Assembly: GCA_033002965.1 (NCBI GenBank)
Contig: JAURVB010014665.1
Coordinates: forward strand, 62,001-126,000
Source of the DNA: Piper betle
Lineage: Eukaryota > Streptophyta > Magnoliopsida > Piperales > Piperaceae
Direction: 5' to 3'
DNA: 64,000 bases
Below, piece by piece: positions 48,912 to 61,200 of this stretch. The notes beneath the pieces were generated by a model. That model was not told where the DNA came from and ran no database searches. It worked only from the letters and a program-made list of their open reading frames with translations. Numbering within the stretch: the first letter of the stretch is position 1; every line of letters begins with the position of its first letter. A program made the position numbers and the translations under genes.

Positions 48912-49579
48912 CGTGTATGTTATTATTTATTTGTATTTAATTATGTATTCTTGTATTGGATAACTACGATATTATTATTATTCATGATTAATTAATATTA
49001 ACTATTTGTTTATGTATTTATTTTATTTATTTATCAAATTATTATTTATTTAGTTATTTAATTATTTATATGGAGGACATGGAGATGGCTTAGGATATGT
49101 GCTTTTTGCTGAGTGTGGGACCAGTTATTAAAGAGAGTGGTATAACACCACTACAGTTCGGGATGCTATTGAATCTTTAGCTAGATGGTTCCTCAGTATA
49201 TGTCATTTGAGAGTTCACATTGAGAATATATATATTATTTTATTTTTTCATGGAATATTAGATTTCACTTGCCAGTTTGCTATTGACGTTTTTCATATTA
49301 TATATTTAAGCTTTGTCGTCCTAAGTTAGCTTTGGTGAAATGACAGGATAAATGTCATACACACTTAATCTCAACGAAATTTTTGCTTTCATACTTTTAT
49401 TTGTATTTAATGTATTTTCATACATATTTAGTAATGTCTTTCATTTTTGAGATGCCAAGAGGGCTGCTTCGATCTATATTATTGATCAAGTCTTATAGAT
49501 TAGCAGCTTTAGACATGACTTGACTCAATCGTAACAATTCTAATTCGGTTCTTAGGTGAACCAAAATCGGGGTGTTACA
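47675..49579 (+). mobile_element. Element D, right part (diverged LTR-family DNA)
   Basis: Resumes after copy B and ends TCGGGGTGTTACA at 49579, preceded by gaaccaaaat like the family's 3' end. Around 49190-49300 it keeps gttcctcagtatatg, gagagtt-, ttgccagtttg-tatt and gacgtttttc, matching copy A near 28738-28850. A GC-richer block at 48040-48560 may be the family's GC block or another insert. Its order relative to the left part does not fit a single simple element. Tracts (TTTA)n at 48740 and (AT)n at 48870-48904 are present. Confidence 0.4.
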
Positions 49580-51370
49580 ATGGACATGTTATCCTCGACT
49601 AAATTTTGGCTTATGTGTAGCATCAACATGTTATTGTTTGAGTATTCAAGTTTGTATACGTGGATACTTCATTAATTATGATTAAACTCTATTGGCCATA
49701 TTCAATTGATGATGTAAGTGTGGAAGAGTTTTAATTTCATGTTAAAGTTTCCCATGTATGATGAGTTGTCTATTTGTTAGTTTGGAATTGCTTTTCGTAG
49801 TTATTTCAGGATCGATAATCTTTAATTAATAACATATATTTCTTTATAGTGTGGTATTACAAGTTTGGTTGGAGAGATGCATGGATCAATAATGAATTAG
49901 GGGGTGGTTGACTTGTTTGTTGTTGTTGTGGTTTGCTTGCTGGGCCATTGATGTAAATTTTATACAAGGATAGTGAGCGAATATATTTATTATTTAGGGC
50001 CTATAAGCTGTATGATGGGAATAATATTTTGGGTTAGTGAACCACCTTGAATTCATGTATAAGAGCCTTTAGAGAATTTTATAAAGAATTGCAAGAGATA
50101 TATGTGTGTGAATGATTAAAATGATTATCCCTAACATGTATTTGAGCTATTTTATAGGTAGAATACTCTAGGGTACACAGTTGTAATCATTTCGTACACG
50201 TATTCTCCGAGCCCTGGAGTCTTTGAACTGAAAGATAAAATTAACTTAGGTATGCTAAATTATGTTACGGGTACAAGTATCCAATGCGAAGAAGAAATAT
50301 AAGTTGAAGGAACATCTAGGCTTTGTTTTACAAGTTGAATGACCCATGTGAAAACCAAATAAACTAACAGCACGAAGAACATAAACTTTGGTTGTAAATG
50401 CTTTGTGAATGTAATGCGAACGACGTGAAACACCTCCTAAATATTTTTATGTGAAATGCATGAAATGTGAGTGTCTTGCTTATAAAAGTGATGAAGTTGT
50501 ATTTGAAGTCTCATTTGTAATTTAGATTCATTTAGGTGTCATATTTGCATAACTCGACTAGACTCGACTGCTCAATGGCTAGCCCAGCTACCCTCTTGTC
50601 GAGACACGCCGATTGCGGTTGGATTTAATTATGGTCGAGACCATTGTGAGGGTGTTTGATTTTTTTAAATCAATTAATATGGACCATCCTTATAATCGAA
50701 TAACCGATATCTATTTGGGGGTAGGAATAAGGCTAAAGTAAGCTTTTCTTGATAACAATTATCTTACAATTGATTAGAGATTAATAAAGATTATTATTTA
50801 ATAAATATTATTAAATATATATTTATTTAAGATATATATTATTTAATCTTTATTATAGATATTTTAATCTATAATTTCATATTATAGATTATTTAATATT
50901 ATATATATTATTTAAGATTGTATAATTACTTAAAGATTGAATATTATAATAAAAATTACCTAATTTATTATTCTTTTTATTATTATTTATCTCTATTTTC
51001 CGGGTGTTCTCAATAATTTGACTTTCTAATTTATATTCAAAATTTTTTCCCAGAAAGATACACTTAAAAAAGAGAAATTTTATAATTGCCTAAATTTCTT
51101 CCGTAATAAAATTTTTTCAAACACAGACATAATTTCCGATAAGTTAATGTAATTTTATATTTTATATTTTTTTAATAACATATATATATTCGCACAAAGC
51201 ACAACGTAGAGGTTATCTGCTAGTATACTGATACTCATACTTATACGAATATTAATTAATATATATTAAATCAACATTCCTAATCTCAACGGCTAAGAAA
51301 TCAATTAATCAAATCAATTATATTAAGTTTATTAATTGGAAATTGCACACACCTCGGTAATACCGCGCAA
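49580..51370. other. AT-rich spacer upstream of the IDM1-like gene
   Basis: No gene seen. The stretch 50780-50990 is nearly pure A/T. Confidence 0.5.
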
Positions 51371-52238
51371 GCCCCCATTTCTTGTGTGAACACCTCGCAG
51401 AGAAGCCATGGCCTACGCGCTCCCCTAATCCTCCTCTCCTCTTTCACCTCCCAACCCCAAGATTGCTCTTTTCTGCTTCTCCTCAATCTCGCCCATCCAA
51501 GGACCTATTACTTGATCCAGTTTTCTTGCCCCCTTTTGCGTTGGTGCCTGACAAAAAGTGGTTTCCGGTGACGTTGCCGAAGAGGTGCCATTTTGGGATT
51601 GTGATGTCTCTCGTCGCCGATTTGGGCGCCTGGTGCTGATTTCGACGCTTGCTGGTGGTTACCAGATTTCGAGGTGATTTTTGGTCAGTGTAATTAGGCA
51701 TGCGGCTTGTTCTTTCTGGTTTTGGCTGTCATTTATGATTTCTTTGATCTTGTTTGAGTTTGGGCTGTGATTGAGTGCGAATGGTTTGATACTGGCGCTT
51801 TTTTTTCTTTGCGAGCTTTTCTTTTGTGAAAGTTGATGTGGACTGTGGTTTTGGTGGGAGATTTTGCATGTCTGATTGGAAATGTGTGACTTATTTGCTT
51901 GGATGCAAAGTTGTGTTTTATGTTAATTCTGCTGCCTTTGTTGTATTTGAGCAGATAGCTCCAGGATTTCTAATGTTGTTGATACAAACAAAGCTACCCG
52001 TGGCTAGTTCGTAGTTTGGTTATGTTAAATGATGCATTTGGTTCACTATCATCGAAATTTAGTGTACTAGAGCCTTAAAATAATTTTGGAATCTGGGTTT
52101 GAAGATGGAGAAGGTCGACATGGAAATTTCATGGATGAACTGGTATTATTCTCGCGACAAGTTTTCACTTAGCTTTACTATGCACAATAGTGGTAAAATC
52201 TATGATTTGACATTGTGTGCGTGATTGTTTGTGTAAAA
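51371..52238 (+). promoter_or_regulatory. Leader region of the IDM1-like gene
   Basis: Base composition becomes gene-like from about 51380 (GC-richer, CT-rich), consistent with a 5' UTR. A possible leader intron runs from near 51672 (gag|gtgatt) to the acceptor gagcag at about 51955. Short upstream ATG frames exist, for example 7 codons at 51407 (ATG GCC TAC ... TAA). An in-frame TGA at 52203 excludes a longer N-terminus, so ATG 52239 is the start. Confidence 0.4.
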
Positions 52239-55200
52239 ATGACGGGTAAAAAGGTGAAGTGCGAAGAATCCTTCTCCGAGGATGAGACAGTGAGAATGCT
52301 ATTCGATGATGAAGTTTGCAGCTGGGGAGAGGATGAGTTTGAAGGTTCAAATGTAGAGCACGAAATCTTTGTTGATGTTCTTTTTGGGGATTGTTCAACA
52401 GTTAGCAGCAGAAAATGCTCGGAAGATGTGGGGAGCTCTTCATTTTGTCAACAAGTATCAGATAAGTCTGTAAATGCTGAGGAAGATACTAAAGGAAATA
52501 AGGATTTGTGCCTATTAGAAGAGGACTCCTTTTCTAAAGGGACAAGTGGAAGATCTAGCGTTTACCATCTTCCAGTTGGATGCCCCACTTCCCACTTTGG
52601 AATCCAGGGTCAGGAGAGCAGCCTTCAGCACAATGAAATTGAAAACGTTAACTTGCAAAGCAACACATCTGGCTGTTCTATGATTTACCATTTAGTTGAA
52701 TCTTCTTCCCAGGAAATGAGATCTCGCCATGTTCAACTCAAACAAATGGAAGAAAATGATGGGGATAAGCTTGGTTGCAATGTTTCCATCGAATTTGAAG
52801 CACTGAATTTATTTGTCAAAAAGTTGGACAATGTTGCTGACCTCAAATCCGTGAAATTGGAGAGGGAACTCAGAAGTGAGGTGGTTACTGGTGAGTCCGT
52901 TGTGGATGTATCACATCATCTTAAAAATGCTGGTCATACTGTACCTGAAAGAGATGCAATACAAGATTCTGGAGTAATAACTACTGGCATGAATACTCTA
53001 TCAGATAGTTACAGCGCTGAGCTTGTGGCGTATCAAGAGCCCGTTCCAGTTGTTGAGAATGTTTCCTCTCCTAGAAAACCAAGGAAAGATGATGCTGCCG
53101 CTGCAAATGGCCTACGCTTACGTCTCCGTGATCAAATCCATCAGGTTCTTATATCAACTGGGTGGGAAATTGGAGGGAGGAGAAGAACAGGGAAGTCTTA
53201 TCTGGAGGCCATTTTTGTGTCTCCTCAGGGAAAGTTGTATATAACTTTAACTCAGGCTTGGAAATTGTGTGGAGAAGGGCTGTTTAATGGTAGACTTTAT
53301 TCTTCCAAGAACTTTAAGGAAAGGAAGTGGTCTGATATTAATGAATTTTGGTGTGATTTAGCTCATGTGCTGGATTATATTGAAACTGGAGCGCAGAGGC
53401 AGGAAGTTTCTGTACCGCTTTCCCATCGTTGGCATCTTCTGGATCCTTTTCTGATTATGCTGTACACCGAGAGAAAGCTTTTTCTGCTGAGAAACGGAAG
53501 TGGGGTAAAAATTGTCAATGGTGTGTTGATTGATGGGAATCTTGAGAGGAAATATAAAGGAACCCGTAGCTCTGGGCGTTCTGGTATGTGTAATAATTCA
53601 GTTGAATGTATCAAGTCTGGCAGTAGATTTGTTCCAAACGGAAGAAAAATATCTAGTTACAAAAAGGCCCTTAAGGGAAAAAGTGAATGTTCGGTGACAA
53701 GTAAAGCAAACGCTAGATGTTCTAAACAATTCATTGGTAATGTGATGGATGCCTCATTTATTCAGCAGTTAAAACAAAATGAGCTAATTCCAGCAAGCGA
53801 ATTTGCTTCATGCAGCGATGTTTTGGGAGAGGAACTTGTTGATAGTCCTAAATGGGGAGAGGTGGAGGCTGTTATTTCTAGGGACAACTTAAGCATGCAA
53901 GACCAAGAAATAAAAGATGGAAGTATACAAGAAGTGACAACAGATCAGCATCTAGCTCCCAAGAATACTAGAAACGCTCGTGGTATTCCCCAATCTACAG
54001 TTGATCATATATCTGTAGCAGTGCCACGAAAAAAGCGGTGCTTTAGGAGACCCAGCCTGTCACAGAGATGTCAAACTGATGGAGCCCTTTTCATTGGAGA
54101 TGAACTATCCATAAAACGGCATGGTGGCTTTGAGACACATAGACTAACTGCTTCCAGGGCAAAGTTTGACAAGGGAATCATTTCCCGGAAAAAATGCCCC
54201 AAGGTCAAACCAGAGTATATAGGCTTGACATATGTTTGTAAGGATCAGTATGATGCCCCTCATAGCCTTGAGAAGACCATAAAAAATGGTTTGAAAAGGC
54301 CTTCTGGTTGTGTCAGCTCTGCTCTATTTCTGAACAGAATTTCTACTAAATTTAGAAGGTCAGGGAAATCAAGTTATATGTGGAACCTGTCACGTAATGA
54401 CAGGGAAATGTTCTCAGTATCACCTTATGAGAAAATCCTGAATATCCCCGAATATGAATTTGATGACAGCATTTCAGGTTGTGCCAATTCCGAGCCACCA
54501 TTATTGATTGGAAAATCTTCAGAGAAAGAAAATTGCACAGACAATGTAAAATCAGGATTATGTAGTCATATTGATAGTAGAAGGTCATGTGAATTTCAGC
54601 TTGATGATGATGATCTTCTTATTGCTGCAATTGTAAAAAACAAAGAGGTCAATGTTACTGGCAAGCATTCTTGTCTGGTCACAAGGAGACATAAGCGGAA
54701 AAAAATTGGGAACTCTAGAAAATTGAAGAATAACTACACATTGCAACCAAGAACTCTCTCAAAAAAGGGTAAACTTTCTCCTATTGCTAGTCAATTCATT
54801 TCTGGACCAAGGACTGTATTATATTGGCTGATAAACAGTGGAATCATTGCTGTAAACGACGTTATCCAATATCATAGCCCAAAGAGTGGCATTGTTGTAA
54901 AAAATGGTCGTGTAATGATGCATGGAATCCTTTGTGAATGCTGTGATGAGATCCTATGTGTTTCAAAGTTTAAAGCACATGCTGGTGCTAAGCTGTCCCG
55001 GCATTGTTTAAACCTGCTTTTCAAGTCTGGTAAGAGTTTGACCCTCTGTCAGCTTCAGGCTTGGTCTTCTGAGTACAAGGCAAGAAAAAGTTGCAGAAAA
55101 ATAGTTGGGCATGAGGAAGTGGACCAAAATGATGATACATGCGGCCTTTGTGGAGATGGGGGTGAGTTGATTTGTTGTGACAGCTGTCCATCTACCTTTC

Positions 55201-58200
55201 ATCAAGCTTGTTTATCTGCTAAGGTACCTCAGTTTTAGCAGCATTTTATTTATGGTTTTTTACACTCAAGATGGTTTGTTTGATTCTATTATTTTTTGCC
55301 AGTAAAAGTTGGTGTTTACCTGTGTCTTAGTTAGGTACATTTGAATTATAGATGGATTTTGTTGTCAGTGGGCTTAAATTTCTGTATGGGACTATAAATT
55401 TGTTACTTTACATTCTATGTAATAATACTTTTAGTTAAAAATCTGTATCTGACAAATGATTATAGATAAGATGTTGTTTGTTATGTCTAATGAAACGGTG
55501 AAAATAGTATGACTGCTGTGACTGTTTATCATAATGATGCTTAAATTAGTGAGCCAGAACTTATCCTCAAAGTTGTTACCGTGTCCCATGAACTTCTACC
55601 ACATCCTTGGTGCTAATAACGGAGCTGTGGGCAAGTAACTTGCAGAACAGTGTTTTGTGGCAGATGCATCAGTTTTTCCTACAAAATGCTTGATGAAATT
55701 GATGAGGAAGTAGACTTGTGGGAAGTTTCCTCAGTGGTAAACTCATGGAGGGGATCAGGTGCTGTGGGTGGAAGATAGACGTGCAAGATCTTGCCCAATT
55801 CAGCCTTGCTGGAATCATTAAGGGGCCTTGAGGAACTTGCTCAGTCTTATGTCTTGATGTGTTATCTATAGTTAGTATTCTTGGTGCTCTGACTAAATTT
55901 GGTCAGGAAAAATTTTGATGTTAGACAAGTCCTAGACAGAGATTTCCCTAAAATATATAGTGAATATATACGAAATTAAATCTATATGCTAGTTTATGCT
56001 CTTCACATTTTAAAAATGCTTGGACTTCTTGGATACTTAAAACTAGTCTCATGGAGCTAGATCAAAAGATCTCATTAACTTTTGTCTTTGAATCTATAAT
56101 TGTTTATACAATTACTTAAGTAGTCTCTTCTCCATAAGCCTACACATGTATGGAAAGTGATATTTTTATGTGGTATCAGTGCCTAAGCACCTACTGGTGG
56201 TACACGGAAAGCTTTATTTGCATGGACATGTTGAGATAAATGCCGAAATCTTCCCTTCCCTGATAACTTAAACTTTTAGGGCAAGTGATGATTCTTAAAC
56301 TATTATAATAATTTTGTTACCAGTGCTGTATTCATTTACCATTTTTGCTCTATGTGCTGATTGCTTGTATTTATCTAGGTTATCTAAGTGTCTTCTTTTT
56401 GTTGTTGTAGCATGTAGTAGTATGTGTGCTTGTGTTCTTCATGGTGATTTTTGGATATACATTACTGTTCCCAAGGTCTGTGTTATAGGGCCAAAAGTGA
56501 TTAGTTTTATTTCTTTTTCATATGATGTAGGAACTCCCCGAGGGCAATTGGTACTGCTCATACTGTGTTTGTCAGATTTGTGGGAATGTAGTACATGAGA
56601 AATCAGACATGTTCCCTGTGGATGCACTTAAATGTTCACAGTGTGAACATAAGTGTATGTATCTTTTTCTTTTTTCTTTTCCCTAAGCAGTTCTTTTTGC
56701 CGTTTGTTGCTAGTATTGTTGTTTGAATGCCCGTGGCAATGGATATTCTTCAGAATGTTGAGCCGATATGCTTGGTTTTGCTAGTTGCTAGTGCTAATAT
56801 GCTTTGATGAAAGGCCTAGACTTCTTTGTGATCAAGAAGATTTGCGTTTCATCCTCAAAAATAAACTTTTGCAATTCATGTATAATATCTTTTTCAAATG
56901 AAAATGTAAAATAAATGCTGTAGTTGTATGTTTAGTCCAGTTCTTTGTAATGTACTTATTTGCTAGCAACATGGAAATCTTTGCATTGGCTTTAATTAAC
57001 TAGGATCTGAAATGCTAGTTTGAAGAATTTTCAAAGAGTTGCAGAGTAAGTGCTACAGTGAGTAGTGACTTCAATGACTTGGTGTATCTGATGGGGTCTT
57101 AGCAAGTGTAAATGAAGATTACTCTGTTTTGTACATTTGTTGAATAAGGTTGTAGATTTTCTTTGACGCTGTTGTTTGCTTTCTGTCACTTTCTACTGTA
57201 AATTTTCTGCTTCTTTATTATCAAAAAGGTATTCCTGCTTTTGGCTTAAATTTCTCTGTTTATTTTTTCAAAAATGAAGTGCTATCGAGTTAAATAAGAG
57301 TTTTTTTCCTGGTACTGATTTTGCATTTAAAAGTTTGGTGTGGAGAATGATTTTCTTAGCCGTTACTGCAATTTATTTATTTGATAATTTGCTAAATTAT
57401 CACATTTTTTTTAAAATTTATGTTTAAACAGATCATGGAGCGTGCATTAATCTGGAAAGCATGCAAAAAGTGGTGATTCAGGATACATGGTTTTGTGGGC
57501 AAAACTGTCAACAGGTACATTGATCCAGATGGCTTCATGTCATTTATAGATCTGGCAGAGCAGTGAGAAAAATGTAAACTGGGCTATAGTTGCTATAATT
57601 TACGTACTTCTAAGAGAGCCCTGTAGTCTCTTAGTAATAAATAAAAAAGATAAACATTTCCTTTCCATTTCTTCTTGATTATTGAAACGCATAATAAGCA
57701 CATGTTGACTTTGGCTTATTTCTTGTGTGGAATATGCTTCTCCTTATGGTCAAATTATATAAACTTTTATACCATATGGAAAGTGCATCAATTGCTCTTG
57801 TTTTCTTTGCTTTGAAAAAAAGGGTGTAATGTTTAGGGCATATCTTGATCAATTTGTTCTGATATGTTTTTATTGTTGGTCGTGTCAGATATATTCAGGC
57901 TTACGCTCACGTGTTGGTGTTCTGAATCCCATCTCCGATGGTTTTTATTGGACAATTTTACGATGTTTGCATGATGAACAGAAGCTTCATTCTGCACAAA
58001 AACTTGCAGTTATAGCAGAGTGCAATTCAAAGCTAGCTGTTGCCCTTACCATAATGGAAGAGTGTTTTCTTCCTATGAAAGATCCCCGAACGGGAATTGA
58101 CATGATACCTCATGTGGTATACAATAGAGGGTAATTATCTTGACCCAATTCCATATGTTCTAATATTAAGATGTTTCCGCTTTAATATTGTCTGCTTTAT

Positions 58201-61200
58201 ATCATTAACTTTTGCAATGTCATTTGTGATTGCATTTTTTCTTTGACTCTTATAATCTTGGATCAAAGTTCTATAACTTGATTTTGCTCAAAGCAGTGAA
58301 TCTTATGTGTCAGATTGAAACAGAGGTGGTGTAGTGTGGCTGAATTTTCATCAATTGATAAGGGTGCTTACTGGTTGCTTGCATTTTTAAGTTAACATAT
58401 TTTGGTTCATATTGATGCTTTGTTGAAGAAAACAAGAAGACTCTACAACTTTGAAAGTTTAAGGTCTTGGAAGACAAGGTGAAATTATAAAAAATCATAT
58501 AGCCGAAATGAAATTAAAAATCTGCATTTTTTTGGTTGCAACATATTATAGCAGAGGATGGGATGGAATGGAATGGTGAAAGATGTCTCTTCTTAAGGAC
58601 TGGAATGATGAATGACTTCCTTCTTTGCTTAAGGATAATGCCTTATGTGTTTGTGCTTTTACTTAGTAATTTGATGGCAGCTTACTGGGTTTTACCATGT
58701 AGCATTCTATATAGCAAGACCTAGTATTGTCAAATTATAATAAATCTCTTGGGGATTTCTTCTTTCAATATTTTGTATTAAGTTTTTATTTACCATGTGG
58801 GTTCTTTCTATTTAATTTTTTCGGTATTAGGTGGAAGAAGCTTCTGTCAAAGATTGTAAAAAATGTCCCTTTCTCAAATGAGCTTAGTGTTCTCATAAGA
58901 GAAGGGAACTTGAACAAGAGTAGTTCTCTGTAAGTTTAGTGTTTCTGTTGTTGAAGCTATGGGATTAATGCTATCATAAGAGAAATGAACTGAAACAAGA
59001 GTAGTTTTCTCCATAAGAGAAATGAACTTAAATAAGATTAGTTTTATTTTTGTGGCCCATCAAGATCCTGTCTTACCTGAGCAGGCTTTGCATCTTTCCA
59101 GGTTGTCACATTTTCTGTTCAAGTTATTTATATTGCATTCCTTCATACAGAAGTTTATGTACGTGAAATGGCTCTTTATTTCCCTAATTGTGTATTAACT
59201 ATGCCATATTTTGTATGTGATGTATCAGATCAGATTATACTCGCTTAAACTATCAAGGGTTTTACACTGTGCTTGTGGAGAAAGACGATGAAGTTATATC
59301 TGTAGCATCAATGAGGTACTTGAATCTCTGGTGTCATTAAATTTGCAATGGCATATTTGGTGCAATTTATCATTGTCATATATTTTAGCTTAATATCTTT
59401 TGCTTTGCAAAAATTTGATATGGATGTGGTCATTGTCAAGGAAATTAAATCATCTTGTTTTACAGGGTCCATGGAGCAAAGGTGGCTGAGATTCCTCTGA
59501 TTGCGACATGTAGTGAATATCGTCGAAGGGGAATATGCAGAAGGCTTCTCAATGCAATAGAGGAGGTATATCAGGGTTGGATTCTCTGCTATGCCTTTGA
59601 CCTTACTTTTTTAAGCTATTTATTAACATACATTGCTTATTCAAAATGGAGGTTATATTAATTGCTTACTCAAAGTGGAGGTTATATTTGGTTTTGACCG
59701 AGTCTACCATAAGCAGTTAGGTAAAAGGGATCCCTTGCTCTAAGCTTTTTAGGCTTTTCACTTTTGGAACCAAGCGTACCATAAGCTGTTAGGAACAAGG
59801 GATCCTTTGCCGTGGGTATGGCTTAGCACACAAAAGCCAAGAGCGACTTGGGCCCCTCTTAGTTGTGATATCATTTTATGACCATTTAGATTTTCAATCT
59901 TGGGAGGACTTGGTGCATGATCCCCTAAATTAGTGCCACATTTAAGACATATTTGGGCAAAGATTCGATATAGTTGTGGGGATGGTGTATAAATCTTCAA
60001 CTTGGATTTAACCATTTTGAAGTGATTATTTAGGTCCATCAATTTACAAATGGTATTAAAGCTGACTCAGGACAATATTAGATAGTGGGTTGGACCAGAT
60101 GTGAGATAGAATGTTAGACCTATAGGCCAAAGATTCTTAGTAAGTATAGTCAGAAATATGTTGATATATCCATTTCATATTAAAGTGAATACTTTATTTG
60201 TATTTGTACATCAATTCCTTGAAGAGTCCCATTGAGAAAGATTATCCTTTTCTATGTTTATGTCTCTGTTTATCCTATTATAGGTCTATAGGTCTAAGGT
60301 TGGTGGAATGTGAGATCTCCAAAAATAGTCGCCTAGCGATTACTTACTAGGATAAGATCCAATTTATTAATGGGGATCGTTTATAGATCTTCAACTTAGG
60401 TTAACCATTTTGATGAGATGACTTGGGCCCATCAGTTTATATTTGGGTGGGCTGTTACGATCGGATGAGATGCCTCAGATAGTTTTTGTTTGGAAGGATC
60501 TTCCTTCATTGCTTGCCAATGGTACTAAACCAAAATTTTTAGTTTGTCACAATATCTCATATATGGAGGTTGGAAGTTTTGTGAGGACTGACCTCTATAA
60601 TAGAGGATTACTCCAGAACAGACAATTTTGTAAGATCCTACAAAATTAGTCCCACATTCGAAGAGAGTAAGATCCTATGTGTGCCCATAGATCTTTAACT
60701 TTGGTTAATCTCTTTTAAGGAAATGAGTTAACCCATCATATTGTATTAGGGCTAAGTTGTTATAAATAGTCTCAGAGCCGATACAATGCTGTATTAGATG
60801 GTAGGTTGAAATGGCCATGGATAAGACCTATGGGCTGAGGAAAAAGGAATTTTGAAGATGGAATTTTTCAAAAGTTGGTAGATGGTAAGATCTCACAAAA
60901 TTAGTCTCATATAATGCCTACTGAAATAGGATTTCTTATATTAGTGGTTAGGTAGGTTGTGCTTATAGATCATAACTTTAATTTATCACTTTTGAAGAAA
61001 TGACTTAGCTGACTATGATACATTTGGGTAAGGTTGTTATACATTTATTTGTTCAAAGAGAACATGATTAAGCAACTATGAAAGCTTGAAGCTATATATA
61101 TAGAATGAAGGTCTGATCGAGAATAGAGGAAGGAATATGTGGTGGGATAGGGATAGTTAGCCTAAGTGTTGGCACCAAGGGGTTTCCAGCGGAGTCAATA

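Noticed and set aside
52215..52238. Eight extra N-terminal codons before the IDM1-like ATG
   Set aside because: They start with GTG, and an in-frame TGA lies just upstream; the first ATG is at 52239.
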